Below, piece after piece: positions 44,271 through 57,100 of a DNA stretch of 64,000 bases. The notes under the pieces were generated by a model. It saw only the letters and a program-made list of their open reading frames with translations. It did not search any database and was not told the DNA's origin. Every line of letters starts with the position of its first letter. The first letter of the stretch is position 1. Position numbers and translations under genes: made by a program. Source of the stretch: Leptidea sinapis (Eukaryota > Arthropoda > Insecta > Lepidoptera > Pieridae); contig NC_066304.1 of NCBI RefSeq assembly GCF_905404315.1, forward strand, positions 7,564,001 to 7,628,000. The letters are read 5' to 3'.

Positions 44271-47200
44271 CTAAATAATTAAGAGGTCCTTCTCATCGGG
44301 CGCGTCACTCCGCATATTGACGCGCACGTTTCGACACACGTGACCTACGGCTTCACAGGTCGGCACCACTGTCGCGGCCAAGCAAGACTGCACCATCGTC
44401 CGAAGAGACGCGAAGTATATTTTGAAACACCTCAGGCATGGAGTTGTACACCAAATTTGCTGTTAATAACAAAGTGCTTAATTTCGTGTATGAAAATCAG
44501 TAGTAGTATGATATCATCAGTAGTGTATGAAAATCAATAGTAGTAGCATTGTCATGAGAACAAAATACATAGGTAGTCATGTCGTCGGCTGTCAATTTAT
44601 TTTATCCAAATGGATTCATTTTAGCACAATGAATTTATCTTTTGGGGTTATCCAAATATGCAGAGATGGATAAATTAAAAGAAAAACTGAGCAACCGGAA
44701 CGATTGCTCTCAAAATAAAGATAGTGATTTGAAGTCAAACTCTAAAGTTTCTAAGTTCTATGTATGTCCCTAAGTGTTTTATACACTTACTTCAAAGGCC
44801 TGGCAAGCAAAGCAGCAGCCCAACATAAGTGCGCAGGGTGGTGCTATCAGGACTGATAAGAAGGTGTAGCACCAGTTCCGGGAGTGTCGGAAGCAGGCGT
44901 GGCTGAGGCTCCAGGCACACTCCGGGCTGCGGGCGCCCTCTGGCTCGCCGATCACGTCGTCCCATACTATCTGTGCACATGAACATCATAACCCAACTAC
45001 AACGGATTGTGTTCGCTAATATAAATTAATATTAAAATATTCTTAATCAAAATAGGATTTAAAATCACTGATCACTGACGTAAGAAGAAAGGCGCAAGAA
45101 TATCAGCGGGCTTTATTTTTTTAAATCGATTAAAATGTAATATAGTACAATAAACATTTATAATTTAATATCCTAAGGGTGTTCACTCCATTCCCAGACT
45201 GTGGTATAATTAAGAAAATCATTAATATTATACCTTTCCCACACAAACGTTTTTTAACAACTCTTTTAACTTTTGTTTTGTACCTTTATTTTCTGGGATC
45301 ATGTTGTTAAAGCATATCCATTGCCCAATAAAAGACTTAATAACTCGACTCAACCAAGTAGAAGCATTTTTACATAGCTATTCCAAATATTTACGAGTAT
45401 TTTTGGTGCACACAGAGTGTTGACGATCATAAAAAGACACCAATGCCGCGGTGTCATAACTCAACGCTTCACACATTGATCAGTGAAAAAACTGAGCGTC
45501 GAGCTTTGTTTGCCTTGGACGCTTTAAATGGTAATGGTATGGTGTGGTAAATCTTGCACTATGGTTCCAACGTGTGCTTCTGAATTAACACCAATGCTAA
45601 AGCGTCTGTTTCGAGTTTTTCTGACTAACGGAAGACGTTGTTCCAGACATGAATAAGATCTTGTCCATCGGATCCATAAATATGGTAATGGTTCGGGTCC
45701 GTCCAAGAACAGTCCTTCCTGTTTTCATTGAAAATCATGGAAAGTAATTTGAACCACCAGCTCTTGCATCTAAAGGGAAGATCTTGATATAGCGAAGACC
45801 TTTGATTAAGAATGGCACAAGATGCTTCTTTCATTCCTATATCTTATGGACTTCTCCAAAATGTATGGCAACGTGAATCACCAGCTTTCTCTCTGGGCAG
45901 AACATACAAGTCGAGATTGACGGTTAATTCTTCGGTTTTTTAACTCTATGCTCTTGAATAGTGTTTGAATAGAATGTTTTATATTCTGTTATATTTAATA
46001 TAATAGATATAATAATAGTTGATTCTATAGGTAATTAAAGAGTTATGAGACCTTTAATAAATTTATTAGGCGTCAAGTTTCAACAAAAGAAAAGCTAAGT
46101 TAAATAAAGTAACCTCTATGATAAATGACCCTTCATTTCCAAGTCCATTTCTAAGACGAATTCGGGCAAGAAAATACAATTAGAGCAAAGGTAGGCAATT
46201 TACCGTTCACACACCCCGAACCGAGCCGGCCTACGTCCCGTCGTGTCACGCGACTGGCGAGTCACGTTTACCTGTGAGTGCTGCCAAGTTTGCGTGACCA
46301 TTATTTTCTTGTTACATTATTTATCACAGGTTTTCACCTGAATTTACTACTACTTTTAAACATTATAATTCTCTTTAAATTACATATTTTAATTTTTATA
46401 ATGATCTATACTTACATATTATACAAATATATAAGTAGATATAAATTTACAATACAATCTTTACGCATGATTTAAGTAAAACTCAATAATAATTAACTTT
46501 AGGATGATTCCTAGTTCGGGGTGTGTGAACGGTAAATTGCCTACCTTTGCTATACATATATAATATGTCTGTTATATATATAACATATATTCTTAAAAAA
46601 AATTAAAGACTAGAAGAAGTAATGTATATATCATTAAATATATACATTATTTAAAGTCGTGCTGCCAATAAATAATTGAATAAGAATAATCAGAAATTTA
46701 AGGTTAAATTATTTTTAAGCAACGTTGTTATTGAATATTAACGAAAATTACTGTGTGGCCTCGAACCCTTTGCCTGTCCGAACGAAGAAACCAAAAAAAA
46801 AAAAATAACAAGTGTCGTAAACGTCAAACTGAGAACTTTTATTAAAGCAGTGCCTACAATAAAGAACCTTTTATTTATTATAAAAGTAGTATTATAAACA
46901 AATAAAATTGGAGATTTTCAATACTTATTTATGCAACTATTGTGTAATAAGGGCTATTAAAACACGAATGTGGGTTTATCAAACGAGGCGAAGCCGAGTA
47001 TGATAATAGAATCACATGAGTGTTTTAATACCTAATTATCAATAGTTACATACAAAACTTTATAATATACACCCAGAATATGAATCCTCTAAAAGATTCT
47101 GAAACAGTAAGCTTACTGCTAACATTAAAACAGCCAGTCCTAGTAGTAACCTAATATCATCCAATACTGGTTAAATACAAATAAACTAAGTATTAATGAA

Positions 47201-49042
47201 AGAATTATTTATTTTAACAGTAATTTACATTTTGTTCCTATAGTGCAATCATTAAAATTCACTTGAATATTATGGTATTTTGCAGCGTTTAAAATATCTG
47301 GTGGTGTGCTATCAAAACTTGAATAGCTCATTTTTTCTAAACAAAACAATAAAAATATCAAAGAAGAGTGGCGGGGATTCGAATTACCTACTTTTTTTAT
47401 GGCGCGCGACGTTCTGGTAGTGTGGAACGCGCGTAAACGAAAATGTTCTTTTTTTGATTATCGCATTTGAAGATACGCATCGAGCAATAAGAATGTTTCT
47501 GTCTGTTGGAACTCATGAAGGGATGAAAAAAAATGAGTGTTGTTATGAAATTCAGTACAACATTACAACACTCGTTTAGATGATGTAATGGTTATTAGGA
47601 CATTGGATATTTTAATGTTGGCAATAAGCTTACTGTTTCAGAATCTTTAGTAGGGGATTTAAAGCAAGGGTGTAGATAAATAATATTACTGAGCAATTTG
47701 AAACAATTTTTTTAAGCCATTAAATTATAACGATAAAAAATTGTTTCATTGACCAGTTTTGCTGGAAGTACTGAGGGTTACTTCCGTCAGATGAAAACTC
47801 TCAGTTTGACTTCAATTAATTTATAATAAATATTAATAAAAATTATTATAGTTATTGAAAAAGGTGATTAAAGATCAAAGTATTTATGCAAAGGAACGAA
47901 CATAAAATTGCGCCAGTTCTTCTCAATTTTTCATCACATGTACGTCTTTTGAAGTGGTGGTAAGTAAATTTTGATGTAAATAATATTCTATGTTTATTTA
48001 AATAAAGAAACAATCTTATTTTGACATAATATATTTGACTTTGTTGACTGATGTGGAAATATATGAAATTAATATTAATAATAAACTATATTACAGTAGT
48101 CGCCCAGAACCATAAACATTAGTTACTTCATTTTACAGCAAGTGCTGTAAGCTGCGTCATTAAAGCACGCTATTACGAACGGAAATGGCATCCGTCATTG
48201 CGGTGTTTTTCCAGAGAAATTAACATTAAATTGTTCTAACATATTAGGTGAACTTATCAAACGAATATGGAGTTTCGATGATGTTTATGTGATTTGAACA
48301 GAATGTAATATACTAAATATAATTAATTTATAAATATTTTATCACGATTTTAATTATGCGTTATGTATTTAAGCGTGATTAAATATAACGAAATGATTAC
48401 ATAGTCTTTCGTGTTTGAAGTTAAATTATTAATAGACTTTTTATGGAAGAGGAAAATAAAACGAACGGGTAACACGTCAGGAATCACAGAAGCAATGCTG
48501 ACACTTGAGGCTTTTTTTGGAGCTTTTTCGAAGGTGGTGTCAAGCTGGAAGCGCCGTGCAAGGAAGCTCTTTCCACTGTCCGGTTGACAGGTTGGTTCAT
48601 ACGTGCAAAAAAGTTGCTTGTTGTGGAGGAAAGGTACACATCAATGGTGATGGTAATGATATTCTAAAAAGCGTGTACACCTTCCTCAAAGGCCGGCAAC
48701 GCTCGTGTGATTCCTCTGGTGTTGCAAGAGAATATGGGCGGCGGTGACCGCTTAACATCAGGTGACCCGTACGCTCCTCCTCACTTTCGTTTGAACTTTA
48801 AATGTAAATTAGATAATAAACCTTACCTGTACATGTTTGTTAAGATTATTTGGATCTCTGTCTTCTAGGGTCTCCTGGATGGCACTATTTGGTTTCGACA
48901 TCTTAACTTCCCTGAATACAGTTTCTGATACTAAGACCGGTGGTGCGGACACCGGCTCGGGCACCTCGAATAACAGTTTGGCGTGTAGGAGATCCTTAAT
49001 GGCGGGAAACGTTGCAAATATCGCGAGTAACGTGTTCAACAT
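44271..49042 (-). CDS. Cav: Caveolin-family membrane protein (3 exons, complete)
   Basis: Caveolins are hairpin membrane proteins that oligomerise at the plasma membrane and build or scaffold caveolae. Exons: 48827-49042, 44791-44970, 44271-44459. Each is a multiple of three and joins in phase 0, giving 194 aa (human CAV1 is 178). Seen: DRDPNNLNKHVQ at the end of exon 1, as in the caveolin N-terminal domain; VWDDVIGEPEG at residues 74-84, equivalent to the family signature; a scaffolding-like stretch (WSLSHACFRHSRNWCYTF); a hydrophobic hairpin segment at about 107-131; then QIWCTTPCLRCF, matching the HIW..PC.K segment that follows the hairpin. Cysteines in exons 2-3 are candidate palmitoylation sites. 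An in-frame TAG lies directly upstream of the first ATG; a second Met at codon 48 is an alternative start. Intron 1 holds decayed LINEs and two MITEs. Confidence 0.92.
45080..45400 (-). pseudogene. LINE C-terminal fragment, caveolin intron 1
   Basis: The minus strand reads STWLSRVIKSFIGQWICFNN, then MIPENKGTKQKLKELLKNV and NDFLNYTTVWEWSEHP with interrupting stops. This is the tail typical of a lepidopteran LINE whose 3' UTR I believe is family E of this window. Confidence 0.6.
45480..45950 (+). pseudogene. Strongly decayed RT fragment of LINE family D, caveolin intron 1
   Basis: Base-level match to 42510-43080: GAGCGTCGAGCTTTGTTTGC, ACGTGTGCTTCTGAATTAAC, CTTGTCCATCGGATCCA. Many indels; clearly older than the 41290 copy. 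Confidence 0.7.
46185..46550. mobile_element. MITE with perfect 37-bp TIRs, caveolin intron 1
   Basis: 46185-46221 and 46514-46550 are exact reverse complements (outer part GCAAAGGTAGGCAATTTACC). The interior is GC-rich on the left and AT-rich on the right, without a convincing gene. Target duplication not clear. Confidence 0.9.
47082..47660. mobile_element. Non-autonomous TIR transposon, copy 2 (inverted), caveolin intron 1
   Basis: Reverse complement of 32656-33212 over its length, including GATTCTGAAACAGTAAGCTT and ACGTTCTGGTAGTGTGGAAC. The outer flanks (46935-47060; ACACGAATGTGGGTTTATCA, GAGTGTTTTAATACC) also recur near 32550, 33225 and 55975-56060, so it may be nested in another repeat. 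Confidence 0.75.
48425..48780. repeat. Head-to-head pair of LINE family D 3' ends
   Basis: 48425-48510 is the inverse tail (AAACGAACGGGTAACACGTC, GGAATCACAGAAGCAATG). 48540-48780 is the forward tail (TTCCTCAAAGGCCGGCAACG, TATGGGCGGCGGTGACC). It lies just beyond caveolin exon 1 on its downstream side. Confidence 0.7.
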
Positions 49043-49461
49043 GTACTATTGAATACTCTCCTTTACATTGTTATCCCAAGGCTGATAATGTTGATATTTG
49101 CCTGACCCCCACTGAAGCTATATAATATTACCACTAGCGCGTATCATGTGTTTGATTCCTGCATTGAAATAAAAAGCTATATTATATTCTTAAATTATTG
49201 TCATTCTCAATTTTTAAAGTGTCTCTTATTCTATCTTGCAATTATCAAATCATTGATAATAAGCTAGATACCTTTTTAACTAAGTACCTAATTAATTCAA
49301 TAAAACAACATTGGTTTAAATAAAAAAATATTCGCGTGCATGTCCATTTAATTAAAATATGTTTCCATGAGTGTTGAGAAAGAGCTTTACTAATTAAATT
49401 TAATAATTACTGCACGCTTTGAAGTTTTACTACGCTATGGAATTTCACAACTTTTTTTCAG

Positions 49462-49531
49462 TTACAGCGAGGAGGTACTTTACACTATACGTAACGGTCT
49501 GCAGTATAATAGTTAAACCATTAACTATAGT
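49462..49531 (+). CDS. Possible internal exon, hydrophobic peptide
   Basis: A strong polypyrimidine acceptor (ctttttttcag) and a GTAAGT donor bracket 70 nt. One frame is open (entry phase 1, exit phase 2) and encodes a mostly hydrophobic peptide beginning TARRYFTLYVTVCSIIV. It could belong to the membrane protein whose last exon is at 53938-54140, but the phases need at least one further exon. Splice signals alone can occur by chance, so this is weak. Confidence 0.22.
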
Positions 49532-50589
49532 GTAAGTAAAATAGATTGCATATACAAGCATTAATAAACAGCCCAAATACTTAGATACGATTGTTTTAAA
49601 TAGTAACGACTTTTAAAAATCTAATATATTTTTCTCAATTAACAAATTTTTTATAAGAAACCGTTTTTAAAACTATTACTATGGCGAAATAAAATAAATA
49701 TTCAAGTCTTTTTCCCGATCTAAAACAACAAGTTTACTTAAATTTTTCAAAACGATAAACTTTGATTACAGCCTGTTAGCACTGCCCCTGAACACAGAGG
49801 TATTACTACTGAAAGTTTTCACCAAACCCTTTGCTTTGAGAACATGTGTACACTAAAAGCTATACTTTTCAATAACTTTGTTTTGACGAAATCTTTATTT
49901 AGCTTACATAAGCTAATGGAACGTAAATAACTTTTCGAATGTTCTTTTGGTGTTGGGTGGACGGAGGATGCTCTGTTTAGTATACCTACCGGATATTTCA
50001 GAACGTCTTACTCACGGATGTTAATATTTTCTATAAAATAGGACCAAAATCAAGTGAAACAAAATTATTACGGAGTTGATAATTATTGGCAGATAATAAT
50101 CGATCTATCTTCACTTTCACTCTGCTAACACTAAGCTAAGGTATTTAAAACCATGATAGTTTTAAAAGTTATACTGCGATAAGATATCATTCCTCTTCCT
50201 GTATTGTATCCTATTGGCTGTATGTAGAATTTTCCTGGAGAATACTAGAGTTTAGATGACCACTATACACCCATAATATGATAGCGGGGGTAGAGCTTGT
50301 AGCGTTTGGTGCGTGCTAGAACTTGTCGGCAAGAATCAGTTCAGATAGTTGGGACATTGCCACAAAACTTAATGGTGGTTAATGGATCAGACAATTGGCT
50401 ATGTGTGGGCTGCACCAAAATAAAGATGAGAGCAACATAGCCTATGAGACAGCGTAAACTATTGTTTGAAGACAATTTAATTTAACTTTACCTTCTAGGT
50501 TTTTCTTTTGGACATAACTTGTAGAAACTTATCAACACCGTATATTCGATGAGCGGAACTCTTTTTTTCAGTAATTATTGTAGATTTGT

Positions 50590-50830
50590 TTCTGCGATAT
50601 TAAATGCAGTTTTTGTTATTAATCACTTTACTGCGCATACTAAGCATATATAATTTACAATACCTAGCTACAAGCTACGAGACTGATACTATTTATATGT
50701 ATACACCTTTAAGAGCTACCTTAGATGGGAGCCACGAGTCGGTTTGCCGAATAGATCGCTCGCTTCTGGTTCATCGCCTCGCTAGTAGTGTGGGATGTCC
50801 TTATTATAGCTGGTGTTGAGGCGCATGCTT
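50590..50830 (+). other. Open stretch of uncertain nature
   Basis: An ORF of 71 codons with a hydrophobic start (FLLLITLLRILSIY) follows a weak acceptor (taaatgcag). The second half (GATGGGAGCCACGAGTCGG and GATCGCTCGCTTCTGGTTCA) is more GC-rich and reads equally well in another frame, which suggests a dispersed repeat rather than a gene. Confidence 0.2.
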
Positions 50831-53800
50831 AGACATGCTAGCACTGTAATAACTTTCTTTGTTGTTTTTCTTACTCATTTACATATTGATATTATTCGAC
50901 TTATAATGTTTTATTCACAAGATATTTTTTAATTACTTACTCTTTTCGGGAATTTGATATTATATTTTTCAGACAAGGAAAAATAGCATTCTATATGAAA
51001 GCCAGACCTAAGAAAATAGTGTATGAAGTCATTGAATACATAAACAAGTACCTACTTTTGGTTTATTTCAATATCTTGTTCAAAACAATCCCCAGAGTGT
51101 TGTTCAATCCCGAGATTGCCTACGAGACACGAGTAAGATTACGACTATATAGTTTCTAATTGGACGCGAATAACATTAAAACACATAAATATTACATTAT
51201 TAATATTGTTGTACAAATTAACACAATATTATGGTAAACAAATGGCTTATTTAGAATCATACGTCATACCAAAAAAATTATAAAAAGAGATCAATGATAT
51301 TTTATATCAGAGAGAGAGGTTAAGAAATAGCAAAATCGTTAAATGTTCGTCTCCCTTATTTGGGGTTGCCATTGAATATAAAAATATTAATCTTATAAAA
51401 GTGTTTTATTTAACATTGAGCTGGGTTTTAATTTTAGCAATAACAAACATGTTAAAGTACCGTTAAAGCAAAAATGTGTTGTACCATTTGACAATTTTTA
51501 GATGACGTCATACCTTTAACTGTTAACCGTTACCGACAAATCTTCGCCAGATAAAGCATTAACAATAGTTAATGTTAAATAGCGACCTGTAAAAAGTTTC
51601 AAATAAATATTCGATATTGACTTGAGACTACCACAAGATCCCACTGCTCAATTCTGCAGGTATCTGGTTTTTTTATAAAACTAGTTTAAAATGTAACGCC
51701 GGAGGTGCGAGTCTCGCATCGTTCATAAAATTTTGTTTTTCAATTTTTTTTTGTGTAGTTTTAAATGAACATTTAGGGAGTATGCAATGTATTATGTAGG
51801 CGATAGGTTGCCTGTAAACAATAAGCCACAATTACCTGTAGAATATTACAGTATAATTAATCGTCTGATATAAATGATATATTTCACTTTTTAACTTTAA
51901 CTATGCCAGGGAGTACACATTCCGATTGGGTTAAGATTACATACTTGCATCAGCCATGGTCATGACATATTAACATGGAATGTACGCCTAGCTCGATCTT
52001 TCCTAAGTCCATCCACATCAGTTCTATAAGTTATTTCAGTCGATCAATTTCCTTCTATCGTCTCCATAAGACTGCTTGGTCACGTAGAGATGATGAAGAT
52101 GGCAAAATAAAAAACAACTATGTAAATAAGTATATATTTCTGATAAATTTTCTTATACAGCTATATACAAGCCATTTCTATTCACAAGATTAACTTAACT
52201 ACTACGGTTAACTTATAATATACTTAGATCTTGAGCTTTACATATTATATTAGTTGGTATAAAATGGTGTACAACTTAATATCTAAACACACAGTCTTAA
52301 AGAAATTGGTACCGGAGCATTATCGATAAAGTATAATATTTTGTTTTGTAAATTTTAATGCAATATATTTTTATATTCTTAAGTAATTAACAACTGTACT
52401 AAATTCTCTTTATTGACAATGAATCGAAGTAATAAATATATGAATAACTTTAGAATAGCTACTTCGAAGACATATAAAAACACTCATATTTTTATAAGGA
52501 AATAGAGTTAAAAAATATATTTACAGTTACGATAACTAAAGGAAGACATAATTTAAATATAGAAGTAGTTTGTAGTTAGCCAAATAATATGCCAAATGAT
52601 GTGATCATTAAATGTCAACAGAATATGAGAACTAGAATAGTATGAAGTGTGTTTGTTAAGTAATATTGATTAGTATAATTGGCTCGCGTGGTCAGTGCAC
52701 TGGTAACCCAGTTACTGACTGACGACATACTAGGCATGCCCTGAAGACATTTTAATTTTACAACACACACTACTACCGAAACTATCGGTAGACACATCTC
52801 AATATATTAGGTACTAATTAAGATTAATATATGATTGTTATTTCACCCCCATATATAATATGGCTCCTATTAAATCAGCTGTCTAAAAAAGTTATGTTGT
52901 TAATTTGAAAAAGGTTAGTATTGTCAGCAAATTAAATGTATTGACACAAGGTGAGCTATAAATTTGTAGCTATTAAGATTGTATATGATTATAATGAACT
53001 ATACAGAAACAAGATATTTATTTCAATTTATTTATCGAATTCTTGCAATTATATTTGGAAGTTTTTAACTATGAATTTATTTCTACATAAGTTATTTTAA
53101 TTTTCAATATGCTAAGTCGTACAGACTTATTATGCTTGTATATAATATATACCAACAACCTTAAAATAATCTCTAAAAATAGTTATCTCTTTACCACATT
53201 CAAATTGGTTATAAAATATATTTTGTTTAAGTTGTGAATATGTTTAGGGTATGATGTTAATCTTAACCTAGCAGGGTTGTTCCCCAAAAATACATTTAAT
53301 ATTTAAATTCATTAATACGTCTTTCGAAAGGACGCTTTTATTTTAAATTGTTTCAATCTCATACGTAGAAGAATGTTATCAACAGAAAAAGCTTAACTCA
53401 TAAGTAATCCTATATTTAATCTGATAATTTACAAAAAAATCTTATTTTTAAATATATTCTTAGCACCTTTGATAAGTAGATCTAATGTTAAAGCTTTATT
53501 TGAATGGAATACAGTTATATTGCATTGAGTGTTTGCCCAATTACATTTGAAAACGATGCTTTTAAAACTTGTTTTACATACATACACTAACGACATCTGT
53601 TGGCCTACTTACATGAAAGAAATATAATATATAACAATAATTAAAAGCAGATTATATTTTTATTACATCAAAATGTTTGCAGCAAATATTGTTTCCGTAG
53701 TAGGGTACCAGACCCTAAGAAATACCATATTATAAAGAGACAGCACCTCCTCATTAGGTCGTGTCTTATTTGTCACTGTGGGTTGTTACAGTGTAGAGAA

Positions 53801-53937
53801 TATTCAAAAGATTTTTTTTACAGTTATCTTTAAGTACCTATATGATGATGCCATGTAACTTTTTAGAATACACTGTACCTATTATATGCTACAATTTATA
53901 ATAAACTAAGAAACCAAACTATCTGATTTGTTTTCAG

Positions 53938-54140
53938 GGCTGTCCCTGTCATTCTTTTACATGAAACTTGAATTCAACAACCCTAGATATTCTTGTATAC
54001 TGTTGCGACTGTCAATAATTTATAATATTTTGGCTATTAGTATTACTGTTAGTATTTTCGCGGTATTGTTGTGGTGTTGTGAGAAAAAGTGTACAGGCAC
54101 AGCTGGAAAATATATGAGTTCAAATGAAGATGTGGAATGA
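53938..54140 (+). CDS. Putative terminal exon of an unidentified membrane protein
   Basis: A good acceptor (tttgttttcag) precedes 67 codons ending in TGA at 54138-54140. The frame enters in phase 1, so an upstream coding exon is required. The peptide has one strongly hydrophobic segment (about IIYNILAISITVSIFAVLLW) followed at once by CCEKKC and a short polar tail ending in SSNEDVE. This looks like a last transmembrane helix with a cytoplasmic, possibly palmitoylated, tail. AATAAA motifs follow at 54347-54356. I could not join it to upstream exons with confidence; a candidate lies at 49462-49531 but its phase does not match directly. Family unknown. Confidence 0.4.
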
Positions 54141-54148
54141 TGGGGTGA

Positions 54149-57100
54149 TCATCGTATGGCGACTGAAGAACGAGCTGGTCTGGAGGGTCGCAGCGTGGGG
54201 ACTATCGCAGCCTCTTCAACTTCCTCTTTCATCGTTTCACTTTAAATGAAAATATTTTATTAGACACAATAAGCATTTCATCTCACTTCTCTTAACGTTT
54301 TCAGTTGAAATATCTATGAATAGAAAATACTTTTAAAGTAATTTTTAATAAATAAATACACGTTCTTTAATTTTGTATTTGCCAACACTTGTACCGCTAT
54401 TACACCTCACAGAAAGAACAAATTATATAAGTAACATTGAATTTCATTGTAAAGGTATCTATTTATAGATACAAATTCATTAAATAGATGCCGATTACAT
54501 TTTATTATCAATAGAAGGGAAGCCCTTTCATAATGCTTGTCGATAATTTTAACAATTGTAAAACTACTCTTTAATCAAAATAATTAAACAACCAAGAAAC
54601 ACGACGATTCTGTTATATTAAAAGCAAATGCCATGCACTCTCGAACTAAAAATAACCTCATTAAGATTTTACATTTGATAGCAGTATCCCATATTCCTTT
54701 TCAGACCATCCAAAATCATGATTAACATCTTATTCAAGGGATTTAGTTTTATAATTTAAGAATGATTCTAGGCTTAGATCATTTATACGTCTGATACGAT
54801 AGACTGTGTCTGCTTTGAAAACGTCTAAAAAGTCGAAGTGAGGTTGACAGTTTGCCTCCATTTTGAGCAATGCACGCACACTAACACATAGTGACATACA
54901 AATCGCGAGTGTAAGACGTAGCTTGTTACGCACACTAAAGTATTAAACCTGGCCTGTTTTTATCGGTTGTCAAGCAGCAAGATACTCTATCTAGACGTTT
55001 AAATTATCTAACGTTCTAGAATTCTAGGACTAATACCTATTTGATTATCTGTGAAGCACTCACCTGTCAATTGGGCAAAGGCAGTTAGTTATTAAGCCAC
55101 TACACGTTACAATCACCACCTTCGGGAAACAAGCATTAATTGTTAATAACTTATTGTATAATCTATTTTATGTACAATCATTTTCAATCTGCATGCATCT
55201 TAGCTATCACTCAAAGCAAATAATGTATTAATATTTGAAAAGATTTTGTTTAATTATCAGTAAGTTATTAATTTCATTGAAGCTAATTTTAAAGAGCCTG
55301 ATAGATGACACTATTCGATATATGGCACTTTGATTAAAGAAAGATAACATTTTAATTAAGATTATCCTAGATTAAACTATACAGCCATATTTAGGAGGAT
55401 AACTCAGAGCTGCCAAGGCTCAAATACACAGACTGAGAATGCTACTAGCTATATGTAACCTTTAGGATAGGTGACATAATTAGTTTTTGACGTTCAATGG
55501 GGTATTTTATATGTTGTATAGGTACTCAAATAACATAACCCACCATAATGCGTTCAAGAACCGCACATTATTCATAATATCATATTCATAATTCATAAAA
55601 ATAGAAACAAATTTCTTATTTGTAATAATGTTATTTTTACTAAATAATTACATCGATTTCGATACTATTGAACATTTCTGAAAAACAAAGAAATTTGATT
55701 CGACATCTATTCTAATATCAGTCGAGATGACGTTTAGTTCGAAATGAAATGTCAGTTTGCAAACAAATTTGACACAAATGTTGCACGAAAGTAAGATATC
55801 GAACGATATGATAGTTGGGACCGACTCTAGTTTGTCTCTAAATTAAAAAATCTATGATAGCTGTCAGAAAACTTTTCATTACCGCCACTACCGGTTAAAA
55901 TTGGTGGTTATGGTGGTCATAATATGGGACTCAACATGGGGGCTTAAGATATATGGGAATATAAAGTAGTGTATGTAACTGTTCATAATTAGGCATTAAA
56001 CACTCGTCTGATATTATTATAAACCCACACTCATGTTTAATGCCCTTCATTATATACAGTCACTAAAACTACTATTAAATCATATTTTGAATACAAATAC
56101 GTTGGTATCATTCATTGGCAAAAGTCATCTATCCAGTTTAAGGTCCAAACTAAACAGCTTTACAAGTTTCAGTTAGACAAGGTAGGTGTATACCTGATCT
56201 TGATCGGTTGCCGCAGCGAGAGCTCGGAGCCTGATGATGAAGGGGACCTGGTGGCGGTGAGGAGACGCGGCGGCCGCGGTGTGCGGGGTGAACGGCCGCG
56301 GACGAACTCCAGCCGGTAGTTGTCTGAGCGAGGGCTGCCGCTGAAGGACCCCTCAACACCTGTGGAGGAGACCAACAATATATTAGTAACGAATTATAAC
56401 AGTTATACCAGGTACATGCCAGTCGACGGATAAGGATGTTTATCACACAGTTTAATAATTATTAATCTTGTAAAGCAAGGAAATTACACCTAAGCGAGAC
56501 GAAATGAGTTTCAAATTCAGAAGCTTGTACTGGCTTATTGGTAGAAACTCCCCAGTATCTCTGGAGAACAAACTCCTAGTATACAAAGTAGCCATCAAGC
56601 CTATCTGGACTTATGGTATCCAGTTTTAGGGTACAGTAAGCCACTCCAATATTGAGATACTCCAAAGGTCTCAAAACGCATTCCTGAAAAGTAATGTAAA
56701 AGCACCATGGTTTATAACCAACGATGAGGTCCACCAGTACACAAAGATTTCACTGGTCAAGCAAGAAAATGCGGCAACTCGAGAAAAATATAGATCTCGT
56801 TTAGAAATCTTTGTCTCAAAAACCTAAATGAAAGAGTCCTTCTCGCTGGAAAAGGGCCCCTGCACGTCTCATTCCCTTATAGCATCTGCTTATAGTATAC
56901 ATTCTTCTTAGGTCTGAGGCAGTCTCTTTTGAATGGGTGGTAGTTTTTGACGTTCAATAAGTGATTTTGAATCCTATTTTGAATAAAAATATTTGAATTT
57001 GAATTTGGGACATTATATAAATAAATCTTATAGATATATTTTCCAGAGCCACCGCCAAACTGTTACAAGTCAATATCTAATAGAATTAGATCTATTTGTC

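Larger units (their letters stand above)
49060..53930. other. Caveolin-to-next-gene spacer
   Basis: AT-rich. Apart from the weak exon candidate (49462-49531), the open stretch at 50590-50830 and a tRNA-like 3' half at 51695-51735, I see no gene or well-defined repeat. The caveolin promoter should lie just above 49042. Confidence 0.4.

Noticed and set aside
46278..46475. Hydrophobic ORF of 65 codons
   Set aside because: Lies in the AT-rich interior of a MITE; hydrophobicity is explained by T-rich codons.
50604..50819. Membrane protein gene
   Set aside because: Weak acceptor, no donor, second half reads equally well in another frame and looks like repeat DNA.
51975..52193. ORF of 72 codons
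   Set aside because: No splice signals, no recognised domain, low-complexity second half.
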